A stretch of 20,255 nucleotides of DNA from contig DGYJ01000110.1 of assembly GCA_002396665.1 (NCBI GenBank), positions 1,583 to 21,837 on the forward strand. The letters run 5' to 3'. The number at the start of each line of letters is the position of its first letter. The first letter of the stretch is position 1. A program made the position numbers and the translations under genes. Below the pieces are notes generated by a model. The model saw nothing but the letters and a program-made list of their open reading frames with translations. It was not told where the DNA came from and ran no database searches. The stretch comes from Bdellovibrionaceae bacterium UBA5009. Lineage in GTDB: Bacteria; Bdellovibrionota; Bdellovibrionia; Bdellovibrionales; Bdellovibrionaceae. Positions 14,510-20,255 of this stretch are shown in pieces.

Positions 14510-17130
14510 GGATTTAGTGTCCCGTTATTAACTAAGCTTTCATAGGTCAGTGTTCCACCACCCATATTTAATATAGAGCCGATGTTTAAAGTTAATATAT
14601 TATCTGTCCCACTTCCACTGGTCACGGCCAAGCTATTTCCACCCATGCTTAATGTTCCAGAGTTTGTCAGTGTCAGAGTTTGCGAAGTTCGAGCCAAACT
14701 CATCGATGTTGACGTGACCGAAGTTGCTGTTGCTCCGTCCCCGATATAAATACTTCTAAATGGAATTTCTGTAGATACACCTTGTGTGATCGTGCGACCA
14801 GCACCAATAATTTTTAAGCTTGATCCCCCGGCCCCATACATTGCGCCACCAGAAACAGTTAAGTTTCCATAAAGATTGACTGTTGAATTCGCAAAGGCAC
14901 ATGTCCCAGATACATTCAGTATACTGAGGTTCCCTAAAATATTCCAATTCGTTCCAGCAAATATAAAGTCCACTGATTGACTATTGTTGGGGAAAATAAC
15001 ATTGCCATAATTTCCTGTTCCAGTTGCAACAGTTGGAGTTGGATTTAATGACCATCTTTGATCAAAAACCAAAGTGGAGCCCGCCGCAGATAATGTATTT
15101 GTATTCATCACAAAGTTTCTGACAAGCTCAACTTGCCCACTCAAAGTTAAAGTGCCCGATGAGTTCACTGTCAAATTACCAACACTTGCACCTGCCACGC
15201 CTGTGATTGTTTGATTCACACCGTTCATGACGACATTATAATTTCCCCAAAGATATCCTTCATTGGTCAAATTCAAATTACCTGCAACATTGAACGTTCC
15301 ATTGGTAATCATCGTGCTTGAAGTTTGACTTAAATCACCCAATGTTAAGTCGCCACCGATATTCATAGTGCCTGCAGAAAGATCTATATTGGCCGCATTT
15401 CCATAAATTTGCACATTTCCGTAGGTCGATGCACCTGGGATAATTGTTGCAACTGCAAGCTGCATAGACGATGGCGCAAGAACTAAAGTCGATCCTGCGG
15501 CAGAAACTGTTCCAGAATTAATTTTGAAATCACCACGGACACGAACAATTCCTGACAAGGTCAATGTTCCAGACAAATTCGAAACAAGATTTCCGATACT
15601 GCAAAGAGGATCTGGACCAGAAAATGCACCCGTCACTGTGGAATTTGTACCTGTCAAAGTGAAGACAGAACCAACTGTGTAAATATTCAATGCTGGGTCC
15701 GTACAACTAGTCAGTGATAAATTTCCACCAATATAGACATTACCATAAAGAATGCCACGATTGGACGTCGTTCCTGTTCGATTAATCGTTAAGTCGTTAT
15801 CGACGTACAGGTTTGAATTCACTCCAACGCCGGTCTGTGCCCCAATCAATCCAAAATTATAAAAATGATTATTTGCCGAGATCAAAGTTTGATCTGATCC
15901 ACCCGCAAATTGCGAATGCATATTGACCAGGCCGTTATTGTGGCTAAAAGTCCCAGGAGTCATCGTGAAATCACCCATGTTAATTCTTAAGGTCCCAGAA
16001 GTGGATGTGAATGAACCTGACGTCGTAACAGACATTGCCATGTTACCGTTATCACAGGCCGTGCCAGCAGTACCAACAGTAATATTTCCACTGCCACCAA
16101 CAAAGTTACCACTTCGCAAATAGAATCCACCTGGTCCAACTGTGATCGTGTTTGTCGTTCCTTGGGTAATTGTTCCAGAATATGTTGAATCAACATCTAA
16201 ACCATACATGGTTTGTGCTGCTGTGATTGTTGGACTACAGTTTGTAGTACATAATGAATTAAAAACAGCAATATGAGTAACTGTAGATGCAGAGGTTGGC
16301 CGACCTCCACCCGCACACACACCACTAAAGCCAGGAGAAGGGACAGATCCACAGAAATTATTCGAAGCCGCATCCCAATTGGAATTCACCAAACCCATCC
16401 AAGTATGGGCTGTCATCAGTTTAACATTCACAGTAGCAGTTGTTGTTGCACCAAGGCCATCTGTATATGTCACGGTAAAACTATCGGCGCCATAGCTAGT
16501 ACCACTCGGCGTATAGCCAACTGTGGTCGAATTAATTAGTGCCGGAGTTCCTTTTGATGCAGATGAAACTGAAGTGATTGTAATCGTATCCCCATCAGGA
16601 TCAGAACCACCGGCTGCAGTAATTGGATTCCCCGTGGCCTGGACGCCATTGTACATCATCGTGATTGTCGATGTGGGAATCACAGGGGCTTGATTGACTT
16701 TAAACGTTGCAAAATTATTTGTGGCGGCAGTTCCTGTGGATGAAGCTGAATTTTTAGCCCACATCCCGATTGAGTATGTTTGTCCCATGGTCAAACTGCA
16801 CCCAGAAAAAGTAAAACTATTTGTCGTCGAATTTTGAAGAGGACAAACTTGAGTAGTGCCCACTGAATTGTAAATTGCAACATCATAGGAACTTGCTCCG
16901 CTGACCGCCTGCCAACTGATGGTTGCAATATTTGTCGTGTTTAAATTCCAATCATTTGTAACATCAGAACCACCAGTGACACCACTAATCGCAAAGCTTC
17001 CAATATTGCCTAATACCTCAGTGTTATTTGTCGGTGTAATTTGTCCATGATAAGTGCAGGCCGACAAGAACATAAGCACTATGAGCAACTGTCCCTTCAT
17101 CATGCCTGCAATATTTTTAACAAAATCCAT
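14506..17130 (-). CDS. Large lipoprotein with FN3-like, cadherin-like and beta-helix-like modules
   Basis: 874 residues from the ATG at 17128-17130, which has AAGGTG 6 bases upstream; a TTG further upstream lacks such a site. The signal ends in a good lipobox, FLSAC, so the protein is lipid-anchored. Domains in order: an FN3-like module about 40-145 (ISWQAVSGASSYDVAIYN); a cadherin/Big-like module about 150-240 (GSDPDGDTITITS, YGADSFTVTYTDGLG); then about 600 residues of Gly/Thr/Ser/Asn-rich sequence made of short strands (GNLTVNSSGTLTLSG), probably a right-handed beta-helix. Within it an approximately 137-residue unit occurs at least twice (see findings). It is likely a surface or secreted adhesin or matrix-binding protein. 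It lies 42 bases after the SGNH-like gene on the same strand. Confidence 0.8.
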   Translation of the reverse strand: MDFVKNIAGMMKGQLLIVLMFLSACTYHGQITPTNNTEVLGNIGSFAISGVTGGSDVTNDWNLNTTNIATISWQAVSGASSYDVAIYNSVGTTQVCPLQNSTTNSFTFSGCSLTMGQTYSIGMWAKNSASSTGTAATNNFATFKVNQAPVIPTSTITMMYNGVQATGNPITAAGGSDPDGDTITITSVSSASKGTPALINSTTVGYTPSGTSYGADSFTVTYTDGLGATTTATVNVKLMTAHTWMGLVNSNWDAASNNFCGSVPSPGFSGVCAGGGRPTSASTVTHIAVFNSLCTTNCSPTITAAQTMYGLDVDSTYSGTITQGTTNTITVGPGGFYLRSGNFVGGSGNITVGTAGTACDNGNMAMSVTTSGSFTSTSGTLRINMGDFTMTPGTFSHNNGLVNMHSQFAGGSDQTLISANNHFYNFGLIGAQTGVGVNSNLYVDNDLTINRTGTTSNRGILYGNVYIGGNLSLTSCTDPALNIYTVGSVFTLTGTNSTVTGAFSGPDPLCSIGNLVSNLSGTLTLSGIVRVRGDFKINSGTVSAAGSTLVLAPSSMQLAVATIIPGASTYGNVQIYGNAANIDLSAGTMNIGGDLTLGDLSQTSSTMITNGTFNVAGNLNLTNEGYLWGNYNVVMNGVNQTITGVAGASVGNLTVNSSGTLTLSGQVELVRNFVMNTNTLSAAGSTLVFDQRWSLNPTPTVATGTGNYGNVIFPNNSQSVDFIFAGTNWNILGNLSILNVSGTCAFANSTVNLYGNLTVSGGAMYGAGGSSLKIIGAGRTITQGVSTEIPFRSIYIGDGATATSVTSTSMSLARTSQTLTLTNSGTLSMGGNSLAVTSGSGTDNILTLNIGSILNMGGGTLTYESLVNNGTLNP

Positions 17131-17172
17131 ACGACACACCTTTACGTTCAATAGAAGTCTTTGTTCAAATCA

Positions 17173-18645
17173 CTAGTTCAAGCGCCATCTTTGTATTGGA
17201 GCGAATCGCGGAATTTTATTTCCGATAAATGTTGGAGCTGACAAAGAGTAGCCATAAAAATCATCTTGTACTGAATCCCGAAGAGTTGTTCCCGAGTGCA
17301 AAGAAGAAGAAGATGCTGGGTCAATTCTTGTTTGGTTTCTACCAAGATAAAGATAGGTCGAAACCTTCAGTGGACCGCTGAGTGTGAGTTCCAATTGGTC
17401 TGGGGCCGTAATTTGTGAACTTGCAATATAAGGAGTCGAAACTAATTTACCTGCTGTTGAATACAAACCAAATCCGAAGTGCGGCGGAATTGGGAATTTC
17501 ATTGCGACATGCACACTTGGATCATCAACTATAGATCCACGTAGCCCTTCAAACTGAACCGTGATTTTATTATTCACAATTGTAACATTTTTAATTTTAG
17601 CAAAAGCGGGCTTCCCAGATTGCATCACTTCAAAAATTGAATTTCCGATTTGTTCGCCAAGGACACGATAACCTAATTTTGCTAAATGAGTTCCGTAACC
17701 ACCACTTGTCCCTAAGCCATTTGAAATCCAAGACTCTTGTGCCGCCAAATAAGTATTTGGTCTTTGATTTGCAATATCAAATTGATCAATTGCACGGTCT
17801 TTATTCGATACGCCTCTTAACTGACTGACAAAAACTTGCAAGTTCAGATTTGCGCCCAGTGATGTTGAAGACTTCAAATCACTTTCTACACGATTAAAAA
17901 GTTCGTTCATTAAAAATTTGTAATTGCTAGTTGATGCATCAGATTGGCCTTGGATCCAAACAAGATAAACATGATTGTCTAAGATCTGATTGTTAGCGAT
18001 TGCAATTTGTTCGACTTTTTTGACTTCTTCGATGAGGTTTTGATAGTAAACCGGATCCGTCGGAGCGCCACCAGTTATTGCAGGAGCCGCAACGCCATTT
18101 GTTTTGACATAAAAATGGTAACCTGCCGAGTCCTTCGTATAAAATGGAAGTCCTTCTGAAGTATTCAATAATCCATCAGCGGTCGTCGCGTATAAATCCT
18201 GAGGCCTTCGTACCATCAATTCAACAATCGAGCGACCACCATGACCTGTATTGATGTGAACCATCTTAGGAAGTGGTAAATTGTTTACTTGGTGCAAGTT
18301 AAGAATGGCGCTTAATATTCCTGACCCTGGAGACTCATTAAATGAAAAATTTTGCGTGAGTGGCATAAATCCATTTACAGAACTTGGATTAAACAATGCA
18401 AATGTCCAGCCTATACTGTTTTTTTGTACATTATTAGAGTTCAATGTTAGCGCATTATTAGGAAATTCGGATTGCGAAGAAACTGCAGAAAAAGAAGTGT
18501 TCGACACGCCAATAGATAGCGACTGCCCGTGTGTAATTACAAGTGTAACGACCTCCTTTAATTGTGCATTTGAACGCAGACCAAATAAAAGACCACATAC
18601 CAATACAGAAATAGACATTCCACTCTTGATTAAGTTATTAGACAC
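17173..18645 (-). CDS. Secreted SGNH/CE6-like carbohydrate esterase candidate
   Basis: 490 residues from a GTG start at 18643-18645, placed 5-6 bases after AAGGGGAG; the longer in-frame start adds a hydrophilic tail before the signal peptide and is rejected. The signal peptide is MSISVLVCGLLFGLRSNA|Q. Residues about 38-43 read THGQSL, matching the GQS nucleophile block of SGNH/DUF303 esterases. GHGGRSIVEL fits the second block, WIQGQSDAS near 228 corresponds to the W-x-QGE-x-D block (Glu replaced by Gln), and GTHLAKLGYRVLGEQ fits the C-terminal His block (the Asp three residues before His is a Tyr). The last 140 residues are beta-rich. It probably removes acetyl groups from polysaccharide, but the two substitutions leave activity uncertain. 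It precedes the large lipoprotein gene, likely in one transcript. Confidence 0.7.
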   Translation of the reverse strand: MSNNLIKSGMSISVLVCGLLFGLRSNAQLKEVVTLVITHGQSLSIGVSNTSFSAVSSQSEFPNNALTLNSNNVQKNSIGWTFALFNPSSVNGFMPLTQNFSFNESPGSGILSAILNLHQVNNLPLPKMVHINTGHGGRSIVELMVRRPQDLYATTADGLLNTSEGLPFYTKDSAGYHFYVKTNGVAAPAITGGAPTDPVYYQNLIEEVKKVEQIAIANNQILDNHVYLVWIQGQSDASTSNYKFLMNELFNRVESDLKSSTSLGANLNLQVFVSQLRGVSNKDRAIDQFDIANQRPNTYLAAQESWISNGLGTSGGYGTHLAKLGYRVLGEQIGNSIFEVMQSGKPAFAKIKNVTIVNNKITVQFEGLRGSIVDDPSVHVAMKFPIPPHFGFGLYSTAGKLVSTPYIASSQITAPDQLELTLSGPLKVSTYLYLGRNQTRIDPASSSSLHSGTTLRDSVQDDFYGYSLSAPTFIGNKIPRFAPIQRWRLN

Positions 18646-18728
18646 ATTCTCCCCTTTGTTTAAATCAATAAACACTGGACCTTTGTATCGGCTCGCAATG
18701 GCACAAATAAAGTGGGGTAAAATGTGTT

Positions 18729-18768
18729 CAATTCTAAAATTGATTTTAAATCAAACCAATTAGAATTG
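18729..18768 (-). promoter_or_regulatory. Palindromic promoter/operator of the esterase gene
   Basis: Two nested perfect inverted repeats: outer CAATTCTAA (18729-18737) / TTAGAATTG (18760-18768) and inner TTGATTT (18740-18746) / AAATCAA (18748-18754). On the minus strand the same bases spell a -35-like TTGGTT (18759-18754), a 17-base spacer and TAGAAT (18736-18731, 5 of 6). A repressor bound to the palindrome would cover the promoter. Confidence 0.45.
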
Positions 18769-18823
18769 GAGGCTTTTTGTAAAGTAGAGGTAAATGAATA
18801 GAGAAATACTCAGTTTAGTTCAG

Positions 18824-20255
18824 TTAAAAAATCCAACCTCTTAACAAATCCCAAACACCAAAAAGGCTCATAAAATAGAATTCAAAATGATTCTTTCGAA
18901 CCATTTCTTCTTCTCGTCTCCAGTAATAAAGATCTTTTGTCGTGTAGCCATAGCCGTACTGGTAAGCAGTTGGGTTTTCATGGCGATCATAGATCATTGC
19001 TTCAGGATATCTTGCATATTTATTAATTAGAATGTTCATGTGCGTTTGGGCCGCAATCCTAGATATTGCCGCTTTTTCTAAGAAAAATTCTTTTTTTTCA
19101 GACTCTAAAAGAGCTTTCCTAACATTCAAAGCATGGGAAATCCTTTGACGAGTTATCTCCCACATAGCAGACAGTTCTGGATTTTTAATTTTAATATTTA
19201 AAGGCAAATGAGCTTGCGCCTGTTCAAGCTGTGAGATCTCTTCTTTTAAAAGCTTATGATCCGTACTCAAAGTTTTAAGTAAATTTCTTTTTATCACTTG
19301 ATGCAGACTTGGCATCATTTCACTTCCAAAATCTGAAAATGTTAAAATTGATATAAGTCCTTTTTGTATGAAAAACTCATTTTGAAAATCAATTATTTTT
19401 TTCCACGAATCCAAATCCTCACCAAGTAGCTTCAAGGCAGTCATCGGGTCAAATTGATAGTCGGTATTGTTTGCAAGGGCCGTCGACCAATCAAAAAGCC
19501 AATATCCATTCTCTTGACCGGTGGAAAAATTCAACTGACCTTCAAAATCATTTTTGTTTAAAAATTTTAAATCCTTTGATCGAGTTAACAGATAATTTGT
19601 CAACAACAACGGGACATCAATGTCCATCCCAAGATAATAGCTGGTTTCTGGATAAAACCATGTCCTACGTTTGTCTTTTTGTTCTAATGCAAAATCACGA
19701 ATGTTTTGAAAATTTTTATTTCCATACATCGGAGCATTTGCATCCTCAAGCCCATAAAGAAAAAGCGTGTGTGGCAAAATTCCAACATTTATATTTGAAA
19801 ATTGGGGCAAGAAATTAAAATTTCCATATTCTGGGTCTTTTTGATTGCTTGAAACATGAACCTTTACAACAGTCGCCACATTGAACTGATCAGCGATCTC
19901 TGCACTTTTATTCATCCACAAAATCGAGCGACGGTAATTTGTTGGTGTAAATTCACTTGTCCCTGGCTTAAGGTCAATAAAGCTAACATCCAAATGGTTC
20001 AGAATATTTTTTAAATTATTTTCTAAATACCGCAAGCTAAGTCCATCAAAAAAAATGGCATGTATCGGAATCAATTTTAAAATTCTTTGCTGATTCAAAG
20101 CCATCCCCATTACAACACCTGCATGAATGCCAAATTGCTTAGCAAGCGCAAGAGGCTCCTTTAGGTTTTTAAAAATTTGCTCTTCATCCATTCGGAGAAG
20201 ACAAAAGTCGAAAATATTTTGTTGATTTCGAGCGAGCCAGCGAATTGTATCTTCC
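18824..20255 (-). CDS. Large conserved-looking protein of unknown function, 5' end outside window
   Basis: At least 476 residues. The frame remains open from the stop at 18824 to the window edge, and the codons before the internal ATG at 20191 read as ordinary protein (TIRWLARNQQNIFDF), so the true start lies beyond 20255. Aromatic-rich segments stand out: YPETSYYLGMDIDVPLLL, FSTGQENGYWLFDW and YDRHENPTAYQYGYGYTT. The alternating strand/helix pattern in the first 250 visible residues (HAIFFDGL, DVSFIDLKPG, ATVVKVHV, NVGILPHTLF) could be a TIM-barrel, as in glycoside hydrolases, but this is inference. The C-terminal third is helical with a coiled-coil-like part (LLKEEISQLEQAQAH). No signal peptide can be judged because the N-terminus is missing. 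Confidence 0.65.
   Translation of the reverse strand, partial: EDTIRWLARNQQNIFDFCLLRMDEEQIFKNLKEPLALAKQFGIHAGVVMGMALNQQRILKLIPIHAIFFDGLSLRYLENNLKNILNHLDVSFIDLKPGTSEFTPTNYRRSILWMNKSAEIADQFNVATVVKVHVSSNQKDPEYGNFNFLPQFSNINVGILPHTLFLYGLEDANAPMYGNKNFQNIRDFALEQKDKRRTWFYPETSYYLGMDIDVPLLLTNYLLTRSKDLKFLNKNDFEGQLNFSTGQENGYWLFDWSTALANNTDYQFDPMTALKLLGEDLDSWKKIIDFQNEFFIQKGLISILTFSDFGSEMMPSLHQVIKRNLLKTLSTDHKLLKEEISQLEQAQAHLPLNIKIKNPELSAMWEITRQRISHALNVRKALLESEKKEFFLEKAAISRIAAQTHMNILINKYARYPEAMIYDRHENPTAYQYGYGYTTKDLYYWRREEEMVRKNHFEFYFMSLFGVWDLLRGWIF

Noticed and set aside
18729..18768. Rho-independent terminator
   Set aside because: The stem is AT-rich and no T-run follows on the minus strand; the promoter/operator reading fits better.
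1..20255. tRNA, rRNA, CRISPR array, insertion sequence or attachment site
   Set aside because: No clover-leaf, regular spacer array, transposase or integrase sequence, or flanking duplication was found by reading both strands.

Overview
The window looks like chromosomal DNA of a low-GC (roughly 40% by eye) member of the Bdellovibrionota or a close relative. The main evidence is a TIGR02147-type DNA-binding protein followed directly by a secreted protein, a short XRE regulator, and several large secreted or lipid-anchored surface proteins. No rRNA, tRNA, CRISPR array, transposase or integrase is visible. Species cannot be named from this sequence.

Left edge (1-1400): a small exported protein with an EF-hand-like loop (64-552), a hidden small signal-peptide protein on the minus strand that lacks a canonical start codon (585-821), and a short XRE regulator (1023-1262, minus).

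Core block (1426-11433): two divergent transcription units share one intergenic region (3402-3544). Leftward are an XpaC-like membrane protein and TelA. Rightward are an SPFH/SHOCT protein, two zinc-ribbon DUF4178 proteins (the second with membrane segments and MORN-like repeats), an undescribed 45-residue small protein, a DUF350 membrane protein, a membrane-anchored spermidine-synthase-like enzyme, a Tat-exported FAD oxidoreductase and a His-rich polytopic membrane protein. Overlapping or nearly touching genes (gaps of at most about 17 nt) suggest a single operon. The parts resemble those of PspA/YdjI/YjfL-type envelope-stress loci, but PspA itself is absent and TelA/XpaC are present. The best reading, an inference, is a membrane-maintenance system that makes and possibly oxidises a polyamine-like product at the inner membrane. 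This is the most interesting candidate system in the window. A hairpin covers the start codon of the spermidine-synthase-like gene, and a 26-codon ORF coupled to the operon's end may be a truncated ninth gene.

Right part (11485-20255): surface and secreted proteins. A lipoprotein with phage-tail-fibre-like and polyglycine sequence (11485-12363, minus) diverges from a TIGR02147 regulator and secreted protein pair (12548-14509). These converge with an 874-residue lipoprotein built of FN3-like, cadherin-like and beta-helix-like sequence (14506-17130, minus). Upstream of that gene is a secreted SGNH/CE6-like esterase candidate (17173-18645, minus), probably co-transcribed with it from a palindromic promoter near 18729-18768. 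The last gene (18824 to beyond 20255, minus) is incomplete in the window and of unknown function.
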